Shown in pieces: positions 22,060 through 33,364 of a DNA stretch of 64,000 nt; positions within the stretch are counted from its first letter, which is position 1; each line of letters begins with the position of its first letter. A model generated the notes under the pieces. That model saw nothing but the letters and a program-made list of their open reading frames with translations, searched no databases and was not told the origin of the DNA. The position numbers and the translations under genes were made by a program. The stretch covers positions 2,542,001-2,606,000 of the forward strand of contig WWBZ02000073.1 of NCBI GenBank assembly GCA_011503125.2. The letters run 5' to 3'. The stretch is from Botryosphaeria dothidea. Lineage: Eukaryota > Ascomycota > Dothideomycetes > Botryosphaeriales > Botryosphaeriaceae.

Positions 22060-25000
22060 ATTCTCTATTCTTGCTTCTTTATCTTCGAACCTCGGAACAC
22101 TCTCATTTTCACCCCCCGAACCTCGTACCTCGAAACCACGCGCTATTAATCTCGGAAAACGCCCACTCCTTATTCTTAAGTCAGTAGTCAATGATACAAT
22201 CGAAACCTCGTCTATACTAGACTCTGGTGCTTCGTCCTTATTCATAGATGATGCTTTTGTTAAGGAACACTCGCTCCCTACTCGTCAAAAAACACAACCT
22301 GAATCCCTCGAGCTGGCTGATGGATCCATAGCTAGGTGGATTACTCATGAAGCCGACCTTCAACTCGATATTGATCAACACCAAGAACTCCTTACCTTTC
22401 AGGTAACTAAGCTTAGTCAATATCCTATTATTCTTAGAAAACCTTGGCTAGAAAGACACGATCCACAGATTCTCTGGTCAAGGAATACTATTACCTTCGC
22501 TTCTCCTTTTGCCAAGCAAATTGCTTACCTACTCGACAACCTACGATTACGCCTCCTAATCCGCCTTCGATCTCTTGCGCTACGGTATCCTACGCCGCCC
22601 TTACCCGCTATGTCCAACGAGATAAGACTAGGATCTATGCCGTATCAATTAAGGAAATCCAAGAACACCTTGAAAGCCTTAAAAAAACGGAACAACAAAC
22701 CCCGGAACAAGAACTCGAAACCCTCCGCTTACGAATCCCGGCTCGATTTCACCACCTTCTTCCTTTCTTTACTAAGAAAGAGGCCGATAAGCTTCCCCCA
22801 CATCGATATATTGATCATAAAATTTCGCTAGAAGAGGGCAAGAAACCCCCATTCGGTTCTCTCTACTCAATGTCCGATTTAGAGCTTAAGGCTCTACGCG
22901 AATATCTTGATGAGAACCTTAAGAAAGGTTTTATTCGGCCCTCATCCTCATCCTCTGCGTCCCCTGTTCTCTTTGTTAAGAAACCAGGTGGCGGCCTTCG
23001 TTTTTGTGTGGATTATCGCGAACTAAACGGTATTACGAAAAAAGAACCGTTATCCACTCCCCTTGATCAACGAGACTCTCCGGCAACTTCAAGGCTCTCG
23101 TATTTTTACTCGACTCGACCTTCGCGGTGCTTATAACCTTATCCGGATCAAGGAAGGCTCCGAACATTTAACCGCCTTTAGGACTCGCTATGGCCTATAC
23201 GAGTACCTTGTTATGCCCTTTGGCCTTACGAATACGCCTGCTACCTGCCAATAATTCGTTAACGATACACTACGTGAATATCTCGACCGCTGGTGCGTCG
23301 TCTACTTAGATGATATCCTTATCTACTCGGAAACAGAAGAGGAGCACCACGAACACGTCCAATTAGTTCTCGAAAAACTTCGTGAAGCAGGCCTGTACGT
23401 AAAAGGCGAAAAATGCGACTTCTATACGACTTCGACTACGTTCCTTGGCTTCGTTATCTCTCTAGACGGTATCTCTATGGACCCGGCTAAGGTAGCCGCC
23501 GTAAGAGACTAGGAGGCTCCTCGCTTAGTTAAAGATCTTCAATCGTTCCTTGGCTTTGCAAACTTTTACCGAAGATTTATTGAAGGATACTCTCGAAAAG
23601 CTAGAGCTCTCTTTAGGCTCCTAGCTAAGAATATTCGTTTTACTTGGGAAAAAGAATAGGATAAGGCATTTACTTATCTTAAGGAAGCCTTCTGCTCTTA
23701 CCCAATTCTCCGACACTTCGACCCCCAACTCGAAACTATCCTTGAAACCGACTCATCCGACTTTGTTATCTCCGCAATTTTATCCCAATGGGTAACCTAC
23801 GATGATGGCAGAAGAATCCTACATCCCATCGCCTACTACTCTCGGAAAATGACCTCCGTAGAGTAGAACTACGGTATCGGGGATAAGGAACTCTTAGCTA
23901 TCGTGGAAGCCCTAAAGGAATACCGTTCCCTCGTTATTAACCTCTCCTCGCCACTCCTCGTTCTTACAGATTACTCGAATTTAACTAGCTTTGCCTCTAA
24001 GCAAATCTTAAACCGTCGGCAAGCACGCTGGGCAATTGAACTCTCAGAACTCGACTTTAAGATCGTCTACCGCCCAGGAACTAAGAATCAACGCGCGGAT
24101 GCGTTAACAAGACGGTTAGGAGACCTCCCTGCTCGAGAAGGGCGCCTGCCCCCTACTACGATCCTTACCTCTAAAAAATTCGAAATTTCGACCCTTATTT
24201 CTACTCGCCATTTGATCGCTAGGCTAGAACCGTCTCTAGCTAGTGAAATTCGCTTAGCACTCGATGAGGATACTCTTAGGACAAGAGATCCTTACCGCAC
24301 TCGATACCCACGCACTTCGACATCCTAAGGTGGATTTAGGCGCATGTTCTAAGGATAACGATGGTCTCTTACTAGTTAATAGACTTATCTATATTCCTAA
24401 AGATCTAAGCCTCCGCCAAAGGATTATTAGCTCTCGACACTCGTACCCGGCTGCTGGGACACCCAGGCCAAGCAGCAATATTTGAACTCGTTACTCGTGA
24501 TTTCTGGTGGCCAGGTCTACGCCAGACAGTAGCTCGTTTTATACGAAACTGTGAGACCTGCCAAAAGAATTAACCCGCTCGACATGCCCCCTATAGATAT
24601 TTGAAACCCCTTGAAGTGCCACAACGCCGCTGGCAATCCGTTTCTCCTCGATTTAATTACGGGACTCTCCACCGTCTAACTCGTTCGATGCTATATTAGT
24701 AGTCGTAGATCGACTAACTAAAATGGCTCACTTTATTCCTTGCCAACAACCCTCGATTCGATAGAGCTTGCTAAGCTTTATCGAGGACTACGTTTTTCGA
24801 CTACATGGCTTACCCGACGACTTCGTATCTAACCGCGGCTCAGAATTTTTACCTCTGAATTTACTAGAGTCTTAGTAGATCCCTATCTATTAAGACCAAC
24901 TTAGTACGGCTTTCACCCGCAAACCGACGGCCAGACAGAGCGCATTAACGCTATTCTCGAGGCAATACCTTCGTGCCTACGTTTCGTACCAACAAGACGA

Positions 25001-25703
25001 TTGGAACGACTTTCTCTCCCCTTGCTGAATTCGCTCTATAATAATACAATCTCGACCACGACTAAGGTTACCCCCTTCTTTACAAACTACGGCTTCCACC
25101 CTCGTTATAAGATTCTACGGAAAAGACCCGATCTCAGCCCCACTCGAACCCCTACGTCTCTTCCAAGAGAACCTCGAAAACCTCGAAAACCATCTTCGCC
25201 AAGAAATTCGATTCGCACAAGATGCCTACGCAGAACAAGCTAATAAAGACCGTATCTCGCCACCCGTCTTTAAGCCTAGTGACCTCGTTTGGCTCCTAAG
25301 ACGGCATATCTCGACAACAAGACCTTCGGATAAACTCGACTTCAAACGCCTTGGCCCCTTTCCTATACTAGGAAAGATCTCGACTCATGCCTATCGCCTA
25401 GAACTACCAAGGACGATGAAAGTCCACCCCGTATTCCACGTCTCTTTACTCGAACCCGCGGCCTCTAACCCCTTGCCTAATCAAGTCCAACCTCCGCCCC
25501 CGCCCGTTATCGTTGACGGCGAAGAAGAGTACCGGGTAGAAGAGATTCTAGACGTTAAAGCAACCCGGAGACAACCGAAATACCTCGTAAAATGGACTGG
25601 TTACTCGACACCAACCTGGGAACCTTACGACCTTGTTAAAGACCTTAAGGCCCTTAATACGTTCTATAAACGTTACCCTTTAAAACCTCGACCCTTAGGC
25701 TAA
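22060..25703 (+). pseudogene. gypsy pol: protease, RT, RNase H, integrase, chromodomain; broken by stops
   Basis: Aspartic protease DSGAS near 22217. RT blocks include [13 protein letters not shown] near 23000, MPFGLTN near 23214 and YLDDILIYS near 23305. RNase H segment near 23700-24120 (LETDSSD, then AIVEALKEYRS). Integrase zinc-binding and core region from about 24440 (DFWWPGLRQTV). The C-terminal open frame at 25416-25703 is a chromodomain (YRVEEILD, YLVKWTGY, WEPY), which in the family directs integration to marked chromatin. Stops after ATCQ, before EAP, and before NYGIGDKE sit where Gln or Trp codons are expected, and the integrase part is the most shattered. Confidence 0.82.
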
Positions 25704-25724
25704 AGGCTCGTAGGAACTCACCTC

Positions 25725-25741
25725 TAGGGAGGAGAGCCTAC
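25725..25741 (+). promoter_or_regulatory. polypurine tract of the gypsy element
   Basis: A purine-rich run (agggaggagag) directly before the 3' LTR, where plus-strand priming occurs in LTR retrotransposons. Called from position and composition. Confidence 0.5.
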
Positions 25742-26110
25742 TATTATAAACGTGGCTTATATAGACCCCTTACTTATTTACCTTCGTTAATTTAAAATCT
25801 AGATCTAGACTTACCTACTTACAAATTAGGAAGCTAGTATTTTAGTTCGTTCTTTATATATATAAAGCTCGCCCCTCTGCTTTGTAGTTAGTTCTTTAGT
25901 CTAGTAATGAGTATTCCTCGCGTATAACTTGGTACGCCTTGAATTGGACCTTGCTTGCCTCCCTCGTCCCTCGTCCCTCGTCCCTCGTCTTTCGCACCTC
26001 ATACCCTCGCCCTTTGAACTACACCCTTATACTTCGGCATTGCTTTACCCCTACTACCTTTACCGGCTTCGTTATCTCGTCTCTCCGCCCTCCAAGGTCC
26101 GTTCATTACA
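25742..26110 (+). repeat. 3' LTR of the gypsy element
   Basis: 369 bp partner of the 5' LTR. At the five differing sites this copy carries the A or T state and the 5' copy the G or C state, so the 3' LTR took the extra RIP-type mutations. It is followed by the target duplication actac. Confidence 0.88.
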
Positions 26111-27304
26111 ACTACGTACTTTCCTTAGGATAGTCCCTAGTATTATATACCTTGCCGCACTATCTATACTTTTTCTTCTTTTTATAGTAGTTAGTAATAT
26201 AACCGTAGGCCTAGCACTTAAAATACTAGGTTACTATAAAGGCTATATTATAGTACTACGCTATATAGATAGCAAAGTTAATAATAAGCCCCTTATTAAT
26301 AATCTAGTTAGTAGTTTCGGAGTTTATAGTACTAAGAATAATAGCTAAGTAAGTTTTCCCCTCTAGGAGCTTCCTCTTTAGCTAGGCTAGCTTACTAATA
26401 CGTAGTCCTAGGTGTAGAGATAGGTTCTACTCCTAGATGGTTTAGATAGCTTAGAGGTCTATAGTGTCGATTTCTTCTCGAGGGACGTTGTGTACTAGCA
26501 CTAAGTATAGCTGCTAGTTAGGCCTGACTTCTTTTCCCAGTCCTGTAGTCTATTCCTAGTCCTAGAGAAGAGCTGTTCTGGTTACTTCATCCGGTATAAA
26601 GATCCTAACGTCTCTACTAGGGAGCTTCTTAGCAGTAAGTACTTTCTTACACGCCCAGCTTTTTCCTACCTAGATCTTTCTAATAATTGCCTTATTTAAG
26701 AGCTTAGCTATTTCTTATCTATTTACTGTCTCTAGGAAGTAGAGGGTAAGTTTAGTAGTGGCTAGGGGGATAGGGGGCTTCGGGGCTGCTTAGGCTATAA
26801 TTTGTGCCCAGCTGCGAGTGTTAGGTGTGGGTGTAGAGGTAGCCTGGATACGGTTGACTATCTTTTGGACCTATTAGACCTCTTTGAGGATATCCTTAAG
26901 GCCTAAGCTCCTTGGTGGCTGCCTCCTAGCAGATAGTAATATGATCCTAGAAGATTATCTTGGTAATATCGAGAAAAATTTTTTACCTAAGCTAGAGAGG
27001 ACTAAAGGGAGGCTAGCGGATATTTGTAGGGCTTGGAGGAGGGTGTCTGCTGTTTTTGAGGCTCTCTTAACGTTATTCTACGCTGTACTGGGTGCTCTGC
27101 GGTTTCTTAGGGGTGTATTGGGGCTGGGTAGAGGTAGTCACTAGGGGAGGCTGTTCGCCTCTTCCTGTGTTCTCTATATTAACCACTTCGGGCGGCTGCA
27201 GTTGTCTTGAGTACTGTTTTGGGACTCGCGAAGCCTAGGAGAGTCCCTAGGGCCCTCTCCCGGCGCCGTAGCTTGGGGTCGATTTTTTGTGGGTCATGTT
27301 TTTT

Positions 27305-27970
27305 TACCATTACGTATAATTTAGACCTTCCACGCTTGCCAGAAAATGCGCCCCAAACCATAATAGATACGTCCTTGCCTTTAGCATACGTTTGGATCAT
27401 TGGGCGGTCCCACTTCTGCCCAGGTGTGCGAAAACACCACTCGCGATGCGCGCCTTTGCCGCGCTCCGCAGAGCACTCGTCTGACCAGATGACTTTCGCC
27501 CATTGCTGTTCGGTCCAGTCCAAATGCTCCTGTGCCCAGGCCAGTCGGATTGTTGCGTGTTCTTCTGTAAGCTCTGGACGGCCTGCCGCACGTCATTTGC
27601 GTATATTGTAGGTGTCCAAGAGGCGCGCAATAGTCCGGTCGTGGCAGACGACTCCAGTCTATTCGCGCACCTGTTTATAGGTGATCTTCGGGTCCTTTCG
27701 TACGACACGGAGAATATGTCTTTTATCGCCATCTAATAGGACCTTGGGCCTGCCAGAACGAAGCTGCGAGCGTCCTTCGTTGCGCTGGAGCGCGCGTAGT
27801 AAGGTGGTGTGGACAGCCGATTTTGACACGCCAAGCTCGCTCTTAAACCAAGCCGGCTTCTTGCCTAACGCCTTGCAGGCAAGCAGAATGCCGCGTTGAT
27901 GAGGAGAGTACTCCTGCCCAGGAGCATGCTGGCCAAAGATCTCTTTCAAAGGAGTGCGTTGTGGTGCCAT
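27305..27970 (-). pseudogene. Tc1/mariner transposase, N-terminal part (right arm)
   Basis: Starts at ATG 27970 with MAPQRTPLKEIFG, a helix-turn-helix region, then the first catalytic Asp in VIWSDECSAERG, and runs to LYVMV where the LINE duplication begins. Two stops interrupt it: TAG at 27659-27661 where copy context expects Gln, and a TGA near 27597 where Trp is expected. Both fit RIP-type transitions. The same start is found in copy 2 (MAPQRTPLKELFG). Confidence 0.82.
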
Positions 27971-28062
27971 GAGGGTGGTGTGAAGATTATGAGTTTCACG
28001 ATCGCGACGCGTTTTGTCGCGTCGCGGGTGGAACGTGCGCAGACTTTTGTCCTAGTACTGTA

Positions 28063-28740
28063 ACCTGGATGATGGAATTGAACATTTTCGAATGCGGAAG
28101 TGCGTTGCGGAAACGCGTTTACATACTACCGGACGCAGTATGAAAATGTGGCCTCTTCAGGAAGGAGCACTGACGGGAAATCCTCGGATTCGACACGAGG
28201 TGTAGATGATGCATCGAAAATCTCCGTGATCGGAGTCAGATCATCCCAGAAAGTGGCAGTGGAAGAGAGATGGTGGTGACACGCGTGTGGATGACGCGTG
28301 ATGAGTGACGCGCATCGGCAGATTGTTGCTCCTGCTCCGCGTTTCGCCTGATCTTGCCTTCCCCCACCTTCCCTTGTTCCTTCACATTCCTTTACCCAGG
28401 ACATTGCTATCTCAGTGCTCGTGTACGTTTTCACTCTCACTCGACTGTCTTCATTCATCGCCGGATCGTCACGAAACTTCTGAAATGCAGGTACAGGCCC
28501 GTCGCCAATCAAGCTCGTCCATGCTTCAAACGCGTGTCCAGCTCAGCAGAAGCTTCAAAGCTTGAGCACGAAGATTGCTCTATTATGTGTCGATTCTGAC
28601 AATGGTTATGAAGAGCTTATCAATCCCAGCTTGGATAAGTCCCCGTATTCAACTCCATGACGCCAAAGAATCCGAAAGCGACATTAAAGAAAGTAAGAAA
28701 ACGATTGCTGAACCTCTTCAGTCAAGGCTTCGCGAAGATC
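28063..28740. other. intergenic region, no gene seen
   Basis: Lies between the mariner end and the 3' end of the NRPS-like gene. Only short unsupported frames are visible; it should contain the synthetase 3' UTR. Confidence 0.4.
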
Positions 28741-31700
28741 TCAGAGACCTCTTGACTCTAGAGCCTTATTCAGTGCCGTCTGGAATACATCCATGTTTTC
28801 CGGCCTCAGAATGGTAAAGTGCGTTCCTTGAACACGATGATACCGTAGCATTCCTGTTGAGTCTTCCTCATCGACATCACCCTGGTTCGCATCCGTCACG
28901 TGGTGTTTCCACTTCGCTAACCAGTCATGGCGCCATTGCTCGTCCGAGCACTTGTACTGCGGCAACGGTGGCACCCAGAAGAGGTCGTACTTGGATACCT
29001 TCCCGCGTGGGACGTACGATCTGGTTATCTCTTGCATGTTCTTGTTGATACGCTGCCACGTCTCGACCTTTGGGATGGTCAAGTCAAGATTTTCAAGCGT
29101 GCCGTCGGGAAATCGGGCGAAGATAGCCTGAGTAAACTTCTCATCCGGAATATCGTCCATCTCTTCTTCCCACTTCATGGCCGTCTCCATATCCAAGAGC
29201 TGGAAGAAATGCAGCAGGTCGATGATGAAGTTCCGCTGCTTCTCGCGCACTTGGATCCTGTTCAAGTCCGCAGGATTGTCAATACCGCCACAGAAAGCCA
29301 CCTGTTCACCTGCTGCTTCCAGCCTCTTTCCAAGTTCGAAAGCAAGCATTCCGCCAAAGCATAGACCCAGAAGAGAATACGGGCCTTTCGGTTGGTGGTT
29401 CTTTATACCGGCGATGTAGATCTCCAGCATCTCGTCCAGTGTCTCAAATGGCGTCTCGTTCTTGTGGAATCCGCGCACTCGAAGAGCAAGGATTGGACGA
29501 TCCGGAATATATTTCAGCAGCCCCAACCACGTCAAGAACTCGCCCCCTCCAGGGTGACACAAGATGAGCGGGGTCTTTGAACCTGTTGATACGAGAGGGA
29601 CGATTGGATCATACTCAGCTGTCGTCGTTCCCAAAGAAAGAAGCATGGTATCGATGTCGCCGATGGTTCTGCAGGAAAGAAGAAGTGACATGGAAATCGG
29701 GTCTTCACACTCGAGAATCTTCTCAAGAGACGACTTGATGCGGAGGTAGCCCAAGCTGTCGATATTCAGATCGGCGATCGCCATGTTGAGGTGAAGCTGT
29801 GAACGCTCCAATCCGGTCTCCTCACACAGAACATCTGCCAATACTTCCTGCAATGGTGTGCTCAGCTCAGCTCCCTGCTGGATATTTGAGTGAGCTAGGC
29901 GTTCTGAGAGTTTGAAATCATCGAAGTGGCCAGCTTGGAATGATTTCTTCAACTTCGCACGAGAGAGCTTGCCGATGGTTGACTTGGGCAGTTTTTCTCT
30001 CGGCAGAGGAATAACCATTATCGGTCGCTTACGACAGAAGCGAATAGCAGCTGCGTTGATCTGAGCGACGGTATCGCGGAGAGCAGTCGAATCCTCAACC
30101 GCACCATCCACCGGGTTGAACAAGATCACAACATCTTCGCTATCGGCTTTAGCATCCTCGGTCCAGATGGAGAAAGATGCAGTGTAGCTCTTGTTTAGCC
30201 CCGGAATATTTGCAGCTTCGATGGCATGCTCCAATTCGAAAGAAGAGTAGTTCTGGCCATTGATGATGAGCACCTCCTTGGAACGGCCAACAATGCGTAG
30301 GTTGCCCTGGTCATCAAGCATTCCGAGGTCGCCTGTGTCGAACCAGCCATCAGGCGTCATGCAAGCACTAGTCGCGATTTCATTGTTGAAGTAGCGCTTG
30401 AAGATGAGAGCACCTCTAACTTGGATTGCGCCCGATTCGCCTCGTCGAACATGTTTTCCGTTATCGTCGACCAACCGAAGCTCGTGTTGTGGCAGATGCT
30501 TTCCGGCAGACGCGAAGAGATACTTTCGTCTCACATCATAGGTAGGCGATTCGGTATTATAGAAAAACGCCGAGCAAGTCTACGTAACGATGAGCTCTAT
30601 TCAAAGCTGATGTTCAGCATTGGAAAGATTTTACTTACCTCACTTAGCCCGTAGCTCGCCTTGATGCTGCACTTCGGTGCGCCGTACTCCGTCAGGACCT
30701 TTTCTGCCGCCTCCAATGTGGCAGTCTTATTTGCTTCGCCACCGCACATGATCACACATAGTTCGCTGAGATCAAGCCTCATCCGCTTCTTCTCAAATTC
30801 GTCCATCTCGTTGATGGCACGAGTGGCGGCGGCAATGAAGAAGTTCGGAGCAAAGGTGTACGAGATGCGGTGATCGCTGAGCACCTTCCAGAATCTATCA
30901 GGTTTCCTTACGAAGTCAATTGCTGGGATCATGACCTGGTTGGCGCCCGAATAGACCGCGTGCAAATGGTTCTCGCAGAGCGCAGCACTATGATCGAAAC
31001 CTTTTGTCAATGCGTCAGTAAGGGTTCTGTGCGTTCACAAATTGCAAGCAGGTTTACTCACTGACCCAAGACATGAATGTCTTGCTTGAGCCCATCTGGT
31101 GGAATTCACTCTTCAACTTGCTTGAGGTCACCAGCTGTGTGTGGGTGTATTCGACCCCCTTGGCGAATCCGGTGCTTCCGCTGGTGAAGAGGATGACCGC
31201 CAGCTCATCTTCATGGCCGATCCCCTCGTCGACGATTTCCATACCAAAACCCTCCTCGACTTTGGTCGTGATAATGGTCTGCACTGTCGTGGTCGTCATT
31301 GAAGGAATTGCTCGAAAGATCCGACTAAGTTGTTTGGTCGTGAGGATCGTCGGGCCCTTGAAAAGTTTGTTGACATTGTCCAGCTCACCAACGAGTGTAA
31401 CTTCATTGCTGGACAAGGGAGAAAGAAGAGCTGGGACACCTCCTGCTGCAACCACTGACCAAAACCATACCGTGTTGTCGCGATGCGTGTTGAAGTACAG
31501 GACTACTCGCTTTTGCGGCACAACAGTGCCGTGCGCTTGGAGTTTGACAGCATTGGTCTTTATTCGTAAGTAATTGTCAGTCATACATCAGGGACCAGGA
31601 ATCTTACTGTTACTTCTCTCAGGAGCTCGGCATATGTCACGAAGTCAGATTTCTGGTCCCAGCCCTGGTCCTTAAATGCGATCCCGTGATTTGGCCAGAG

Positions 31701-31832
31701 TCTTGCGGCTCGCTCCAGCAGCCCCAACAACGTCTTCGGATCCTCGCCGAGTCTCTTTGGCGCCGAGTTCTTGGTATCCCAAAGATAAGGAGCTACCTGG
31801 GAGTAGAGCAGAAGAACCAAAGAGGTGAGCAT
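28741..31832 (-). CDS. NRPS-like synthetase: adenylation, carrier protein and Cys-type thioesterase
   Basis: Intact 973-residue single-module enzyme, expected to activate an acid as adenylate, load it on phosphopantetheine and release it by the thioesterase. Exons: 31832-31608, 31557-31062, 31000-30639, 30579-28741. Adenylation: LFTSGSTGFAKG (about 198), YGLSET (about 357), GWFDTGDLG (439-447), GRSKEVLIINGQNY (459-472) and Lys 565 in PKSTIGKL. The GRSKEVLIINGQNY loop resembles acyl-AMP ligases more than amino-acid A domains. Carrier protein: NIDSLGYL with Ser 636. Thioesterase: GLCFGG with Cys 768 (codon 29359-29361) where Ser is usual, then Asp 795 and His 948 (THFTIL). No condensation or reductase domain is present. 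The start is the first ATG before the conserved LLGLLERAARLWP; an upstream exon is possible. No tailoring genes adjoin. The product is unknown. Confidence 0.85.
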
Positions 31833-33364
31833 CTTGATGGCAACGATGTCCTTTGGCGTGTGGTAAGCCCTCGTCTGGTAGATTCCTGTCCTCAGCGCAG
31901 CACATATAAACCTGACAGACTTCTCTCGGCATTTTTGGCAATCCTCCTTCACAACATGGCCATTTCCGGTAAGCCGCCAAGCTGGTGCAGGTACGCCGCG
32001 ATTCTGTTACATTCCGCCCATATCGCATCATCTTGCAAGGCTCGCCACCTATATTTCTTCTCTCATCCCAATGCTACTGCATGCAGAAGAAGGATGTCAA
32101 ATCTGTAACGTTACTTTCTCATGTTTGCAACATTCCAGTGCTATCAACCCCCTTCGGCCGCGGAATGACGGGGGTAAGTCCGTGAAGATTCGAGATTTCG
32201 GGCTCACAAATGCAAGAGGCCCGGAAACGCGAGCACTTGAAGAATCATGACAATAACAACAGGGCGAGAGACTGGGCACGAGGAAATATCCAGACAAACC
32301 TCTTTTTCAATTTTGTGCGACCATCGGCGATATTTCCATCAACGGCGGCCGTGTAACGCAGAAAGTGACGACGCCCTCGAGTGCAACGCTATTCTTGATT
32401 CTACTTCACTGGATTTTCAAATTCGGATCTTCTCTGGTATTTGACTTTCTGCCTGCGATCCCGCGTCTTCGCGAAATAGGAAGGCTCGGCCCGCAATTTA
32501 TTGGCTTAGGAACGTGAAATATTCAGTGCCAAGATTTGACGACAGACGAAAGGAGCTCCGTCGCCTGCTTCCTCCGAAGCTCTTTATTGGGTCAGTTGAA
32601 TTTAGCCCTCGCTTCATGGCTCGCTGGATTGTGGAGAAGACTACTGGTGGTGTGATGGTAATGCACGCGGATTTCTTGACCGGAGTGAACTGCCGCTGCG
32701 GAATGTCCCTCGCATTAACTATGTGCCGGATGCAAAAACCTGCGACAGTAAAATGTACAGACAAATGAGTTTAGAAGCAGAGTTCAAGCGTTCATTCCTT
32801 CTGTTCCTGCCGTCCAGCCCACCCCGCTTGAACAACGTCGGTCATAGATTCCAACTTGCAAGCAGAGTACGGAGGCGGCTTGGTTCTTTTCACAAACAAG
32901 GAATCAAGGCAGAGGCGTTCTCTAATAAAGTTTGTGATGATACGGTTTTAGGAGATCTTACGTTTCGGAGAAGCACATCCCTACCCCTCTGGGTCATCCC
33001 GCCACTGATTGGGCTCTGAGGTGATCAACACCAACGTACCGTGACGGCACCCAGAACGGCTCTCGGATAATCACAACCATCAATTATATTTCCCCCGCCA
33101 CTATTTACCACCAGGGTTGAGTTCGGCGTTTGCGCCGGTTGGTCCTTTCCTGGTAGTCTCGAAACTGAAACTGTCTGTAGCCTGATTCGCCACCCCCACA
33201 TTCAGGCTTCTCCCCTCTACTATGGTCATACCACAAAAATTTCATATGACGCTGCATGAGGCCCAATGTAGGCCAGTGCTTTCTTATTCTCCGTGCTTTG
33301 TCCTTTTCGCTTGTGAATTGCTACAATTTCCTCTTTAATCATCTTCAATTGGGGTTAACGCATC
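31833..33364. other. divergent intergenic region, probable shared promoter
   Basis: About 1.5 kb between the starts of two divergent genes. No conserved frame or RNA gene is seen. It must hold both promoters. Confidence 0.45.

Larger units (their letters stand above)
20334..26110 (+). mobile_element. chromodomain Ty3/gypsy LTR retrotransposon (chromovirus), decayed
   Basis: About 5.8 kb element with two 369-bp LTRs (20334-20702 and 25742-26110) and a perfect 5-bp target duplication actac (20329-20333 and 26111-26115). Order inside: gag with a CCHC knuckle, protease (DSGAS near 22217), reverse transcriptase (YLDD near 23305), RNase H, integrase, and a C-terminal chromodomain. Protease-RT-RNaseH-integrase order plus the chromodomain places it among chromoviruses. 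Several in-frame stops replace expected Gln or Trp codons, as RIP produces, and gag has a frameshift near 21215, so it cannot move on its own. The left boundary could lie up to 4 bp further left, because ctac precedes both LTRs. Confidence 0.9.
16187..27304 (-). mobile_element. Tad-like LINE retrotransposon, RIP-decayed, split by a gypsy element
   Basis: A non-LTR retroelement on the minus strand, inserted in the mariner transposase. A 14-bp target duplication, taccattacgtata, flanks it at 16173-16186 and 27305-27318. The 3' end, at the left, is a short GATA repeat (16186-16197 on the plus strand), a typical LINE tail. Reverse transcriptase motifs read on the minus strand near 17700-17830: GIP-stop-GS followed by LLSPILYLFF, then FVDNTN where FADDTN is expected. 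The stop and the Asp-to-Asn change both fit RIP-type transitions. Frames are short throughout and TA/CTAG steps abound. A gypsy element occupies 20334-26110, leaving a LINE of about 5.3 kb. The piece at 26116-27304 should hold ORF1 and the 5' end. Confidence 0.82.
15585..28060 (-). mobile_element. Tc1/mariner DNA transposon (copy 1), interrupted by nested retroelements
   Basis: The outermost element of the nest. Its ends are inverted repeats: left cagtgacctgacaaaag at 15585-15601, right the reverse complement of cagtactaggacaaaag ending at 28060. Both share the inner block tctgcgcacg. They are flanked by TA duplications (15583-15584 and 28061-28062), the Tc1/mariner target. The transposase reads on the minus strand. 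The N-terminal part is in the right arm (27970 down to about 27305) and the C-terminal part in the left arm (16186 down to about 15840). The two arms were separated by the LINE insertion at 16187-27304. Without insertions the element is about 1.36 kb. Confidence 0.9.

Noticed and set aside
26884..27144. 86-codon plus-strand frame
   Set aside because: Antisense to the LINE 5' region; no independent support.
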